Shown piece by piece: positions 16,893 to 25,548 of a DNA stretch of 45,731 nucleotides. The number at the start of each line of letters is the position of its first letter. The stretch's first letter is position 1. Origin of the DNA: Clostridia bacterium (lineage in GTDB: Bacteria > Bacillota > Clostridia > Oscillospirales > CAG-272); contig CAAGDE010000160.1 of the NCBI GenBank assembly GCA_900768535.1, positions 1 through 45,731 on the forward strand, read 5' to 3'. The notes beneath the pieces were generated by a model. That model made no database searches, was not told the DNA's origin, and saw only the letters and a program-made list of their open reading frames with translations. Made by a program: the position numbers and the translations under genes.

Positions 16893-17876
16893 ATGAAGAT
16901 AACGGTAATCGGCTGCGGCAGATGGGGGTCCCTGATCACGTGGTATCTTGACCGGCAGGGACACCGTGTCACGCTGTACGGGCGGGACGGCTCCCGGCAT
17001 ATGCAGGCGTTTCTTGACACGCGGCAAAACGATCTGCTGACCCTGCCGGAGAGTGTGGGGCTGTCCACCGACCTGGGCGAGGCGGTGCGGGACGCAGAGG
17101 TGCTCATTCTTGCCGTGGCATCGCAGGGACTGCGCGGTCTGATGGCGGAGCTGAAGCCGCTGGGTCTGAAAAACCGCGCCTTCTGCCTGTGCATGAAGGG
17201 CATCGAGATGGAATCGGGCAAGCGGCTCTCGGAGATCGTGCGGGAGAACACCGATCCCACAAACGGCGTTGCGGTCTGGCTGGGACCGGGGCACGTGCAG
17301 GAATTTTACGCGGGCATCCCGAACTGCATGGTCATCGACAGCGATGATGAGGCGCTGAAGGGACGGCTGGTGAACGCGTTTTCGGGTGACCTGATCCGCT
17401 TTTATTACGGGCAGGATCTGCTGGGAAACGAGGTCGGCGCCGCATCGAAAAATGTCATCGGCATCGCGGCGGGATTTCTGGACGGCTTGGGGCTGACCAC
17501 GCTCAAGGGCGCGCTGATGAGCCGGGGAACGCGGGAGGTTGCCCGCCTGATCGAGGCAATGGGAGGCAATCCCTTTTCGGCATACGGACTCTGCCACCTC
17601 GGCGACTACGAGGCAACGGTCTTTTCCCCTTATTCGCATAACCGGGGCTTCGGGGAGGCGTTTGTCAAAGGGGAGAACTATCCGGCGCTTGCCGAGGGCT
17701 ACTACACCGCCGCCGCCATGCAGACGCTGAAAAAGCGGTACTGCGTCGATCTGCCGATCTGTGATGCCGTATACCGGGCGCTTTATGAGGGCGCGGACGC
17801 AAGGGAAGAGATTGACGGGCTGTTCCGTCGGTCGCTCAAGCGGGAGATTGACGGTCGGTGCGCCGGGGAGGTCTGA
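16893..17876 (+). CDS. gpsA: NAD(P)-dependent glycerol-3-phosphate dehydrogenase
   Basis: Cytoplasmic enzyme reducing dihydroxyacetone phosphate to sn-glycerol 3-phosphate for phospholipid synthesis; 327 aa, normal length. The N-terminal Rossmann nucleotide site is GCGRWG (residues 7-12). The conserved GPGH stretch follows, and the catalytic Lys is probably Lys 186 in GAASKNVIGIAAG. The C-terminal helical domain has the usual GLCHLGDYEAT. The ribosome site is GGAGGAGAGG. The TatD gene starts 2 nt after its stop, so the two form an operon. Confidence 0.95.
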   Translation: MKITVIGCGRWGSLITWYLDRQGHRVTLYGRDGSRHMQAFLDTRQNDLLTLPESVGLSTDLGEAVRDAEVLILAVASQGLRGLMAELKPLGLKNRAFCLCMKGIEMESGKRLSEIVRENTDPTNGVAVWLGPGHVQEFYAGIPNCMVIDSDDEALKGRLVNAFSGDLIRFYYGQDLLGNEVGAASKNVIGIAAGFLDGLGLTTLKGALMSRGTREVARLIEAMGGNPFSAYGLCHLGDYEATVFSPYSHNRGFGEAFVKGENYPALAEGYYTAAAMQTLKKRYCVDLPICDAVYRALYEGADAREEIDGLFRRSLKREIDGRCAGEV

Positions 17877-17878
17877 CG

Positions 17879-18712
17879 GTGGAGATCGACGGAATTTTCG
17901 ACAGTCATGCGCACTATTTCGACCGGCGGTTTGCATCGGAATATCCCGGCGGGGCGGACGCGCTCCTGCGGGAGCTTCTGCCGCATCCGGTGTCACGGAT
18001 CATCAATGTCGGGACCAATCCGGAGAATTCCCGCGCGGCGATAGCACAGGCGGCGGAGCACCCCGGAATGTTCGCGGCGGCGGGTATCCACCCGGAGGAC
18101 TGCCACACACTGACCGATCCGGAAGCGGCACTGGCGGATCTGCGCGGTCTTTTGGGAGATGCCGAGAGCCGGCGGCGGGATAAGATCGTTGCGCTGGGGG
18201 AGATCGGGCTGGATTATCACTATGAAACCTACGGGGAGATTGCGCTTGACCGGGCAAAGGAGATGGCTTTTTTTGAAGCACAGCTGGAGCTGGCGGAGGC
18301 GCTGGATTTGCCGGTGATCATCCATGACCGGGAGGCGCACGGGGACTGCTTTGAGGCGGTTCTGCGCCATCCCGGTGTACGGGGGGTCTTTCACAGCTAC
18401 AGCGGAAGCGCGGAGATGGCACACGAGCTGGTCCGGCGCGGGTGGTACATTTCCTTTTCGGGCACGCTGACCTTTGGGAATGCAACGCGGGTGCGCGAGG
18501 CGGCGGGTGCGGTCCCGCGCGACCGTCTGCTGGTCGAAACCGATGCCCCGTACCTGGCGCCGCATCCCAAAAGGGGGCACCTCAACCACTCCGGACTGCT
18601 GGTCTACACGCTCGGCACGTTGGCGGAAATCTGGGGGTGCACCGCACAGGAAGCGGCTCGAATGACCTCCGAAAACGCTGAAAATCTGTTCGGAATCAGG
18701 AATTTTGTCTAA
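17879..18712 (+). CDS. TatD-family metal-dependent hydrolase
   Basis: A 277-aa TIM-barrel protein of the amidohydrolase superfamily; relatives act as 3'-5' exonuclease or DNase and in RNA or D-tRNA quality control. Metal ligands are visible as DSHAH (residues 8-12), GEIGLDYHY, the His in VIIHDRE, FHSYSGS, and the Asp in LVETDAPYL. I choose GTG 17879 as the start because GGGGAGGT lies 7 nt before it; an earlier GTG at 17858 would overlap gpsA by 19 nt. In many Firmicutes tatD directly follows metG; here gpsA lies between them. Confidence 0.93.
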   Translation: MEIDGIFDSHAHYFDRRFASEYPGGADALLRELLPHPVSRIINVGTNPENSRAAIAQAAEHPGMFAAAGIHPEDCHTLTDPEAALADLRGLLGDAESRRRDKIVALGEIGLDYHYETYGEIALDRAKEMAFFEAQLELAEALDLPVIIHDREAHGDCFEAVLRHPGVRGVFHSYSGSAEMAHELVRRGWYISFSGTLTFGNATRVREAAGAVPRDRLLVETDAPYLAPHPKRGHLNHSGLLVYTLGTLAEIWGCTAQEAARMTSENAENLFGIRNFV

Positions 18713-18773
18713 AATTGCCAAAAATGCGCGATGGAATTCTACACCCGGTCGGCAATAGAGTTCAACAATCCGC

Positions 18774-18802
18774 TTGCAAAAATCTTTTTTGTGTGGTATA
18801 AT
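18774..18802 (+). promoter_or_regulatory. Sigma-A promoter of the EF-G-like gene
   Basis: TTGCAA (18774-18779), 17-nt spacer, TATAAT (18797-18802) preceded by TGTGG. The leader is about 85 nt, without obvious structure. Confidence 0.78.
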
Positions 18803-18892
18803 AAAGAAAAGCAGGAAAATAAACAAATTTTCCGTTCGATTTGTACTGTTTTCGGCTAAACTGAAGAAAGGTTCACAGAAAAGGTTATCACA

Positions 18893-20947
18893 ATGGCAAA
18901 GATTGAGACGAAGAACATCAGAAATATCGCCTTGCTCGGGCATGGCGGAAGCGGAAAGACCTCTCTTGCAGAGGCGATGCTCTACCTGACGGGCGAGACC
19001 GACCGGCTCGGAAACATTCCGGCGGGCAATACCGTTTGCGATTACGACCCGGAGGAGATTTCCAGAAAAATCTCGGTTTCGGCGGCAATCGCTCCGATGA
19101 TGTGGAAGGATATCAAGATCAATGTCATCGATACGCCCGGTTATCTGGACTTTGCGGGGGAGGTTGTGCAGGCGCTCCGCGTTGCCGACAGTGCCATCAT
19201 TACGGTGGACGGAAAAGCCGGGATCGAGGTGGGAACCGAGCTGGCGTGGGACTACGTGATCGGTGCGGGGCTTCCGCACGCGTTCTTTATCAATAAATTT
19301 GACGATAATGACGCACGCTTCGGGCGGGTGCTGGACTCGCTCCACGATACCTTCGGAAAGAACGTCTGCCCGCTGACCATTCCGATGGTGCGCGGCGGCG
19401 AGGTGGTCGGCGCAATCGACCTGATCGATCAGACGGCGCACGTCTTTGACGCAAACGGTCGCCACAGCGTGGAGATGATCCCGGAGGAATCCAGGGAAGC
19501 AACGGAAAAGTACCGCGATATGCTGATGGAGGCGGTTGCAAGCACGAACGAGGACCTGATGATGAAGTACTTCGAGGGCGAGGAGATCACCCATATGGAG
19601 GCGGTCAACGCGGTTCACGAGGGCATCATCCACGGCGACATCGTCCCGGTCTTTTGCGGTGCGGCAACCAAGCTGTGGGGCGTCTGGTCGATGCTGGACA
19701 AGATCACCGAGTCCTTCCCGCGCCATACGGCAAAGAAGCAGGAAACGCTGGAAGACGGCGGGAAGATGGATATCACTCCGGAAGGCGAGCCGGCAATTTT
19801 CGTGTTCAAAACGGTTGCAGACCCGTTTGTCGGTAAAATGTCCTTCTTCAAGGTCATGAACGGCAGTGTCCGCCGTGATATGACCCTGCGCAACAACACC
19901 ACGGGCGACAACGAAAAGCTGTCACACATCTACACGGTACGCGGCAAGAAGCAGACCGAGGTCGAGGAGCTTGCCTGCGGTGACATCGGCATGGTGGCAA
20001 AGCTGAACAACACCAACACCAACGATACGCTGACGTGGAACAAATCCTTTGCGTACCGGAAGATCGTCTTCCCGAAGCCGTATTACGTCAAGGGCATGAC
20101 GCCTGCCTCCAAGGGCGACGAGGGCAAGATCTCGCAGAGCATTGCAAAGATGGTCGAGGAAGACTACACGCTGAAGTTCGAGAACAATCCCGAAACCAAA
20201 CAGCTGCTGATCTACGGCTTGGGCGAGGTTCATCTGGCGGTGCTTGCGGCAAGGCTGAAGAGCCGGTTCGGACTGAACATCCGCTACGACACCCCGAAGA
20301 TCGCTTACCGCGAGAAGATCACAAAGTCGGTGGATGTGGAAGGCAAGCACAAGAAGCAGAACGGCGGCTCCGGTCAGTACGGACACGTCAAGATGCGGTT
20401 TGCACCGGGCGAGGACGAGGGGCTGACCTTCACCGTCTCGGTCGTCGGCGGTACCGTGCCGAAGAACTTCTACCCGGCGGTGGAAAAGGGCATTCAGGAT
20501 GCCATGCAGAAGGGCATTGCGGGCTTCCCGATGACGCATCTGGCGGCGGACCTGTATGACGGCTCTTATCACGCGGTCGACTCGGATGAAATCTCCTTCA
20601 AAACGGCGGCGTCCCTTGCTTACAAGAAGATGCTGGAGCAGGCGGGTCCGGTGATTCTGGAGCCGGTGGGAGATTTGCGGGTTACGATTCCGGACAGCCT
20701 GGTCGGTGACGTGATGGGTGATCTCAACAAGCGGCGCGGCAGTGTCATGGGCATGGAGCCGGCGGCGCATAAGGGATACACCACCATTCAGGCGACCGCG
20801 CCGAAGGTGGAGCTGCTCGATTATCCCATCGTTCTCCGCGCCATGACGCAGGGCAGAGGCTCCTTCGAGTTTGAGGTGACGGGCTACGACACCGTTCCCG
20901 CAAACCTGGCGGCGAAGATTATTGAAGAAAGCAAGCAGCAGGGATAA
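18893..20947 (+). CDS. Elongation factor G-like translational GTPase (EF-G2 type)
   Basis: A 684-aa GTPase with the five-domain EF-G layout. The P-loop is GHGGSGKT (residues 16-23), unlike the AHIDAGKTT form of canonical EF-G, which points to the EF-G2/FusA2-like paralogue group. G3 is DTPG at 80-83 and G4 is NKFD at 134-137. Domains II-V follow with a regular domain IV (QYGHVKMRF, then AVDSDEISF). The gene is alone, not in a str operon with rpsL, rpsG and tuf, which also argues for a paralogue. Its role in translocation, recycling or stress translation cannot be told from sequence. The ribosome site is weak (AAAAGG, about 10 nt upstream). Confidence 0.9.
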   Translation: MAKIETKNIRNIALLGHGGSGKTSLAEAMLYLTGETDRLGNIPAGNTVCDYDPEEISRKISVSAAIAPMMWKDIKINVIDTPGYLDFAGEVVQALRVADSAIITVDGKAGIEVGTELAWDYVIGAGLPHAFFINKFDDNDARFGRVLDSLHDTFGKNVCPLTIPMVRGGEVVGAIDLIDQTAHVFDANGRHSVEMIPEESREATEKYRDMLMEAVASTNEDLMMKYFEGEEITHMEAVNAVHEGIIHGDIVPVFCGAATKLWGVWSMLDKITESFPRHTAKKQETLEDGGKMDITPEGEPAIFVFKTVADPFVGKMSFFKVMNGSVRRDMTLRNNTTGDNEKLSHIYTVRGKKQTEVEELACGDIGMVAKLNNTNTNDTLTWNKSFAYRKIVFPKPYYVKGMTPASKGDEGKISQSIAKMVEEDYTLKFENNPETKQLLIYGLGEVHLAVLAARLKSRFGLNIRYDTPKIAYREKITKSVDVEGKHKKQNGGSGQYGHVKMRFAPGEDEGLTFTVSVVGGTVPKNFYPAVEKGIQDAMQKGIAGFPMTHLAADLYDGSYHAVDSDEISFKTAASLAYKKMLEQAGPVILEPVGDLRVTIPDSLVGDVMGDLNKRRGSVMGMEPAAHKGYTTIQATAPKVELLDYPIVLRAMTQGRGSFEFEVTGYDTVPANLAAKIIEESKQQG

Positions 20948-21017
20948 ATTCCGGGATCAAAAGCACGTTTCTGCATAGGCTCGGAGCATGATTGCAAGCC
21001 GCTTCGAATTGTCATTC

Positions 21018-21060
21018 AAAAACCGCACCGGTTTCCGAAAGGAAAACCGGTGCGGTTTTT
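21018..21060. terminator. Bidirectional intrinsic terminator
   Basis: Long stem aaaaaccgcaccggttt / aaaccggtgcggttttt with one bulge and T runs on both strands. It serves the convergent EF-G-like and uracil/xanthine permease genes. Confidence 0.9.
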
Positions 21061-21077
21061 GGGTACTTTATGTCAGA

Positions 21078-22502
21078 TTACTTTTTGGTGAAGAGCGACT
21101 TGACCGCTTCCCAGAAGGTGATCTTCTTGGGCTCTTCCGGTTCCGGCTCCGGCACCTTCTCTTTGGCAAGGATGATGTTTGCCACGATGCCGAGGATCAG
21201 TGCGCAGGCAACCGAGGTCAGAGTGACCTTGCCGAAGGTCAGGCTCATTCCGCCGATGCCGGCAATCAGAATGACCGAGGTCACAAACAGATTGCGGTTG
21301 CGGTCGAGGTCAACCTTCTGAATCATCTTCAGACCGGAGACTGCGATGAAGCCGTAGAGTGCCACGCAGACACCGCCCATGACGCAGGCAGGAATGGAGG
21401 AGAGGAAGGCAACGAACGGGGAGAAGAAGGAGATGATAATGCACAGGATTGCCGCCAGTCCGATGGTGCTGGTGGATGCATTGCCGGTGATCGCCACGCA
21501 TCCGACCGACTCGCCGTAGGTAGTGTTGGGGCATCCGCCGAAGAATGCCCCCGCCATGGATCCGATTCCGTCACCCAGCAGCGTGGAGGACAGACCCGGC
21601 TCGGTCAGCAGATCCTTGCCAATGATCGTGGAAAGGTTCTTGTGATCGGCAATGTGCTCCGCAAAGACCACGAAGGCAACCGGGACGTAGGCAACCGCAA
21701 CGGTGCCGATGTAGGAGGGGTTATCCTGGAGCGCGGAGAAGCCGTCCTTCGCGGTCAGGAAGGTGAATTCGGGAAGGGCTACGAAGGTTTTCAGCTCCAC
21801 GCCGTTTGCAGCCAGGTCCTTGAAGGGCTGGAAGTTGATGATGATCAGCTCGGAAACATCCGCAAGCGTTCCGATGACCGTGAAGATCAGTGCCAGCGCA
21901 TAGCCAGAGAGAATACCGATGATGAAGGGGATCAGCTTAAGCTGCTTGGAGCCGTAGGTGGAGACCAGCATGGTGACAAACAGCGTGACCAGTCCGCACA
22001 GAACCGCCACGTAGCTGACGGGGCTTGCGGAGGACGAGGTGTTTGTGGTCAGCTGAGTGATGGCGTTGCCGGCAAGCGACAGACCGATGATTGCAACGGT
22101 CGGACCGATGACGACTGCGGGCATCAGCTTGGAGATCCACCTGACGCCGACTGCCTTGACGATGATTGCCAGGACGACATACACAAGACCCGCAAAGACT
22201 GCACCGATGATCAGTCCGAGATAACCGAGCGCCATGGAGACGCCGCCGGCAAATGCCGCGCCCATCGAGCCGATGAAAGCAAAGGAGGAGCCGAGGAATA
22301 CCGGACTTTTGAAGCGGGTGAAGAGCAGATAAACGAGGGTACCCACACCGGCACCGAACATGGCTGCGGAGGCAGTCATTCCGTTTCCGATGATTGCCGG
22401 CACCGCAATGGTGGCAGCCATGATCGCGAGTACCTGCTGGAATGCGTAGATGATGTTCTTTCCGAACTTCGGTCTTTCATTTACATTGTAAATGAGCTTC
22501 AT
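21078..22502 (-). CDS. Uracil/xanthine permease (NCS2 family)
   Basis: A 474-aa nucleobase:cation symporter of the NAT/NCS2 family, UraA/PyrP-like. It has about fourteen hydrophobic segments, an FGKN motif near the start (residues 13-16), a SSFAFIGSMGAA stretch near residue 75, and the transport core with VFAEHIADHKNL and GGCPNTTYGESVG. These last two are typical of uracil permeases, so uracil is favoured over xanthine. The tail is charged and cytoplasmic. GGGAGG precedes ATG 22502. Its leader of about 185 nt can form an attenuator (see 22557-22690), so uptake is probably regulated by premature termination. Confidence 0.93.
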   Translation of the reverse strand: MKLIYNVNERPKFGKNIIYAFQQVLAIMAATIAVPAIIGNGMTASAAMFGAGVGTLVYLLFTRFKSPVFLGSSFAFIGSMGAAFAGGVSMALGYLGLIIGAVFAGLVYVVLAIIVKAVGVRWISKLMPAVVIGPTVAIIGLSLAGNAITQLTTNTSSSASPVSYVAVLCGLVTLFVTMLVSTYGSKQLKLIPFIIGILSGYALALIFTVIGTLADVSELIIINFQPFKDLAANGVELKTFVALPEFTFLTAKDGFSALQDNPSYIGTVAVAYVPVAFVVFAEHIADHKNLSTIIGKDLLTEPGLSSTLLGDGIGSMAGAFFGGCPNTTYGESVGCVAITGNASTSTIGLAAILCIIISFFSPFVAFLSSIPACVMGGVCVALYGFIAVSGLKMIQKVDLDRNRNLFVTSVILIAGIGGMSLTFGKVTLTSVACALILGIVANIILAKEKVPEPEPEEPKKITFWEAVKSLFTKK

Positions 22503-22556
22503 TTGTTGATCCTCCCGAATCTTTTTATTATCCCACGGTCACAGACCGCAAAGATC

Positions 22557-22690
22557 AAAAGAAAAAACTGTCGGGGAACACGGACACCGAAAGGCGCAGT
22601 TCACCGGCAGGGGTAGGGTACAGCGACGGCTCACGGAAGAGCCATCGTATTCACTTTTCTCACATACGCATCTGCCGTTTGTGTTCCGCC
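22557..22690 (-). promoter_or_regulatory. Structured leader with terminator/antiterminator geometry (attenuator or riboswitch candidate)
   Basis: On the minus strand an intrinsic terminator is formed by ctgccggtgaac (22610-22599) and gttccccgacag (22579-22568), followed by six T's and more T's down to 22557. Two competing helices use the same arms: cggcag (22677-22672) with ctgccg (22610-22605), and ggaacac (22687-22681) with gtgttcc (22581-22575). The cggcag/ctgccg helix encloses a gtat/atac helix and the strong hairpin gatggctc / gagccgtc, giving a three-way-junction shape. I see neither the purine-riboswitch core nor a PyrR-type loop. The ligand or protein is unknown. Confidence 0.6.
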
Positions 22691-22694
22691 TGTT

Positions 22695-22723
22695 AGTATA
22701 CCATATTTTTTGTCTTTTGTAAA
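22695..22723 (-). promoter_or_regulatory. Sigma-A promoter of the uracil/xanthine permease
   Basis: Minus strand: TTTACA (22723-22718), 17-nt spacer, TATACT (22700-22695) preceded by TGG. Confidence 0.75.
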
Positions 22724-22832
22724 CCCTTTTTTTCAAAAAAAATCCCGATTTCGAAAATTCGTGATATTTCGACAAAAAGAGTGCACGAAAACAGTGGACA
22801 ATAGACAATCAGCCGGAACCGCAGGAACGGGC

Positions 22833-22861
22833 TTGACAATTCCGGCGGGATGTGGTATAAT
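22833..22861 (+). promoter_or_regulatory. Consensus sigma-A promoter of azlCD
   Basis: TTGACA (22833-22838), 17-nt spacer, TATAAT (22856-22861) preceded by TGTGG. Confidence 0.85.
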
Positions 22862-22886
22862 GAATCCCTGAGAAAGCAGGTGCATT

Positions 22887-23621
22887 ATGAAATCTACAGT
22901 ATCTCCGTACCGGTATTGGAACGGCTTCCGTGAGGGAATTCCGATCGGGCTTGGTTATTTGTCGGTCTCCTTCGGCTTCGGCATTTCGACGGTCGGGCAG
23001 GGACTGCGTGCATCGGAGGCGGTGCTGATCTCCATGACCAACCTGACCTCCGCCGGACAGGTTGCGGGAGTCGCGGTCATTGCGGCGGGCGGAACGGTGA
23101 TCGAAATGATCCTGACACAGCTGGTCATCAACCTCCGTTACGCGCTGATGGGAATCTCCATGACCCAGCGCCTGGATGCGCGCGCAAAGCCGTGGCGGAT
23201 GCGGATGCTCCTCTGCTGGGCACTGACGGACGAGATCTACGCCGCGGCGGTGACAAAGCCGGATGTCATCGGACCCTCCTACCTGTGGGGACTGATGACC
23301 GCACCCTATATCGGGTGGACGACAGGCACTCTGCTCGGCGCGGCGGTCGGCTCGGTTTTGCCGCCCCGGCTGGAATCGGCGCTGGGCATCATGATCTACG
23401 CCATGTTTCTGGCAATCATCGTTCCGCCCATGCGCCGGGAGCGCGGAGTGCTCTGCACGGTTGCCCTGGGCTCCGGCTTCCGGTGTGCAATGACCTGTAT
23501 TCCGGCGCTGTCGCGGATTTCGGACGGCTTTGCGATCATCCTGTGTGCCGTTCCGGCGGCGCTGATCACTGCGGCGTTCTGCCCGGTTCCGGGAGAGGAG
23601 GAAAGCCGTGATTCCGACTGA
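22887..23621 (+). CDS. azlC: AzlC-family branched-chain amino acid exporter subunit
   Basis: A 244-aa membrane protein, large subunit of an AzlCD (LIV-E) exporter for branched-chain amino acids or analogues. The N-terminal family motif is clear (GIPIGLGYLSVSFGFG, residues about 19-34), with later NLTSAGQVAGV and LRYALMGISM. About six TM segments are seen. It overlaps azlD by 14 nt, as usual for the pair. It has its own consensus promoter. Substrate specificity is inferred from the family. Confidence 0.93.
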   Translation: MKSTVSPYRYWNGFREGIPIGLGYLSVSFGFGISTVGQGLRASEAVLISMTNLTSAGQVAGVAVIAAGGTVIEMILTQLVINLRYALMGISMTQRLDARAKPWRMRMLLCWALTDEIYAAAVTKPDVIGPSYLWGLMTAPYIGWTTGTLLGAAVGSVLPPRLESALGIMIYAMFLAIIVPPMRRERGVLCTVALGSGFRCAMTCIPALSRISDGFAIILCAVPAALITAAFCPVPGEEESRDSD

Positions 23622-23919
23622 ACATCTCCTGCTCGGCGTTGCCATGGCGCTGACCACGTACCTTGTGCGAATGCTCCCGATGACGCTTTTCCGCCGACAG
23701 ATCCGCTCGCGCCTGGCGATCCGGTTCTTTCATTATATTCCCTATGCCGTGCTGGCGGCAATGCTGATTCCGGCGGTCTTTTCCTCCACCGGGAACCTGA
23801 TTACCGCACTCGCAGGCATTGCGGCAGGGCTGGTGCTGTCGTTTTTCGGGCGGTCGCTCATCACGGTATCGCTTGTTTCCTGCGCTGTTGCCTATCTTGT
23901 CTCTTTTTGGGTGTTCTAA
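23608..23919 (+). CDS. azlD: AzlD-family branched-chain amino acid exporter small subunit
   Basis: A 103-aa membrane protein with about four hydrophobic segments and the typical YLVRMLPMTLF motif near residue 18. The start is GTG 23608, with GGAGAGGAGG 5-6 nt upstream, inside the end of azlC. It is the partner of AzlC. Confidence 0.92.
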   Translation: MIPTEHLLLGVAMALTTYLVRMLPMTLFRRQIRSRLAIRFFHYIPYAVLAAMLIPAVFSSTGNLITALAGIAAGLVLSFFGRSLITVSLVSCAVAYLVSFWVF

Positions 23920-23934
23920 AACACCGCCGCCTCC

Positions 23935-23942
23935 CATATACT
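23935..23942 (+). promoter_or_regulatory. Possible sigma-E -10 box upstream of spoIVA
   Basis: CATATACT resembles the sigma-E -10 consensus and lies 36 nt before the spoIVA start. No good -35 was found at the expected spacing. B. subtilis spoIVA is sigma-E dependent, which makes this plausible. Confidence 0.35.
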
Positions 23943-23977
23943 TTACCAACATCGGAAGAGTTATGGGAGGTTTTTGT

Positions 23978-25456
23978 ATGCCTGAATATTCGATCTACAA
24001 GGACATTGCCGAGCGGACAGGCGGCGACATTTATGTCGGCGTAGTCGGTCCGGTCCGCAGTGGAAAATCCACATTCATCAAGCGGTTTATGGAGGCGGTG
24101 GTCCTGCCGAATATCGGCACAGGCTACTCCCGTGACCGTGCAAGGGACGAACTGCCGCAGTCGGCGGCGGGGAAAACGGTGATGACGACCGAGCCGAAAT
24201 TCATCCCGGAGGAAGCGGTTCCCGTGACGCTGGACGGAAATGCCGAATTGCGCGTGCGGATGATTGACTGCGTGGGATATCTGGTCCCCGAAGCCATGGG
24301 CGCGCTGGAGAACGGACAGCCGCGCATGGTGCGCACGCCCTGGCAGGAGGAACCGATGCCGTTTGCGGAGGCGGCGGAGATGGGGACGAAAAAGGTGATT
24401 ACCGAGCATTCCACCATCGGCATGGTGGTGACAACGGACGGAACCATCGGCGAGATTCCGCGCGCATCCTACACCGAAGCCGAAGAGCGGATTGTCCGCG
24501 AGCTCAAGGAGATCGGCAAGCCCTTTGCCGTGGTGCTGAACTCCGCCGACCCCGCCGGCGAGCAGGCGCACGCGCTGGCGCATGAACTGGAGGAACAGTA
24601 CGGCGTCCCGGTAGCGCTGGTCAACTGTCTGGAGCTGGATGCCGAGGACATCCGGCAGATCCTGGGGCTGGTGCTGGAGGAATTCCCGGTGTGCGAGGTC
24701 ACGGTCAGACTGCCGGAATGGACGACCGCACTGCCCGCATCGCACCGGATCCGGACGTCCCTTGGCAATTCGCTGGGCACCTGTGCCGGAAATGTGACCA
24801 AAATGGGCGATGTCGCCGGTGCGTATGAAGCGCTGGCGGAGAATGAGTACGTCGGCAATGTGCGTGTGGATCGGCTGGACATGGGCACCGGGCGGGCGGA
24901 GCTGTCGCTTGCCATGCGGGACGGACTGTATTATGAGGTGATCAGCGAGATGACCGGCTTGGAAATTGACGGGGAGTGCGCCCTGATCGGCAAGCTGCGG
25001 GAGCTGGCGGAGACGAAGCGGCAGTACGACCGCATCGCCGAGGCACTGGAGCAGGTGAATTCGGACGGCTACGGAATCGTGATGCCTCAGGTGGCGGATC
25101 TGCGCCTGGAGGAGCCGAAGATTGTCAGGCAGGCAGGCGGTTACGGCGTCAGGCTGCGCGCGGCGGCGCAGTCGATCCATATGATCCGCGCGAACATCGA
25201 AACCGAGATCAGCCCGATGGTGGGAACCGAGCAGCAGTCGGAGGACATGGTCAAATATCTGCTCAAGGAGTTCGAATCCGACCCGCAGAGCATCTGGAAA
25301 TCGAATATGTTCGGGAAATCGCTGTATGAGCTGGTCAACGAGGGACTGCACACCAAGCTCGCGCATATGCCGGAGGAATCGCGCAAAAAGCTCTCCGAAA
25401 CCCTGGAACGCATCATCAACGAGGGCAGCAACGGACTGATCTGTATTTTGCTCTGA
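23978..25456 (+). CDS. spoIVA: Stage IV sporulation protein A
   Basis: Morphogenetic ATPase that polymerises on the forespore surface and anchors the spore coat. It is 492 aa, the same length as the B. subtilis protein. Walker A is GPVRSGKST (residues 24-32). Family stretches include MTTEPKFIPEEAV, MIDCVGYLVPEAMG and VITEHSTIGMVVTTDGTI. The C-terminal region ends NEGSNGLICILL, like the conserved membrane-targeting tail. The start has GGGAGG 7 nt upstream. The gene marks the organism as a spore former or a recent descendant of one. Confidence 0.97.
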   Translation: MPEYSIYKDIAERTGGDIYVGVVGPVRSGKSTFIKRFMEAVVLPNIGTGYSRDRARDELPQSAAGKTVMTTEPKFIPEEAVPVTLDGNAELRVRMIDCVGYLVPEAMGALENGQPRMVRTPWQEEPMPFAEAAEMGTKKVITEHSTIGMVVTTDGTIGEIPRASYTEAEERIVRELKEIGKPFAVVLNSADPAGEQAHALAHELEEQYGVPVALVNCLELDAEDIRQILGLVLEEFPVCEVTVRLPEWTTALPASHRIRTSLGNSLGTCAGNVTKMGDVAGAYEALAENEYVGNVRVDRLDMGTGRAELSLAMRDGLYYEVISEMTGLEIDGECALIGKLRELAETKRQYDRIAEALEQVNSDGYGIVMPQVADLRLEEPKIVRQAGGYGVRLRAAAQSIHMIRANIETEISPMVGTEQQSEDMVKYLLKEFESDPQSIWKSNMFGKSLYELVNEGLHTKLAHMPEESRKKLSETLERIINEGSNGLICILL

Positions 25457-25487
25457 CGGATTCTCCCGCCGGATTTCATCCCGCACC

Positions 25488-25516
25488 TTGACAAAACCCG
25501 TCAACCGGTGTATAAT
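25488..25516 (+). promoter_or_regulatory. Consensus sigma-A promoter of the DUF5662 gene
   Basis: TTGACA (25488-25493), 17-nt spacer, TATAAT (25511-25516). Confidence 0.85.
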
Positions 25517-25548
25517 AAAGGGGATCAAATACGGCGGGAGATGATTTT

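Noticed and set aside
14810..17260. A very long open frame (816 codons) antisense to metG and gpsA
   Set aside because: It has no ribosome site, no recognisable motifs, an odd His/Arg/Leu-rich composition, and lies fully opposite two certain genes. In GC-rich DNA such antisense frames arise from codon bias.
20988..22616. A 542-codon open frame antisense to the uracil/xanthine permease
   Set aside because: Polar, low-complexity translation typical of the complement of a membrane protein; it begins inside the terminator region.
22557..22690. Known purine riboswitch or PyrR attenuator as the explanation for the permease leader
   Set aside because: I could not find the conserved purine-aptamer junction sequences or a PyrR-type loop. 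This rests on reading only, so an Rfam search is needed before the leader is called new.
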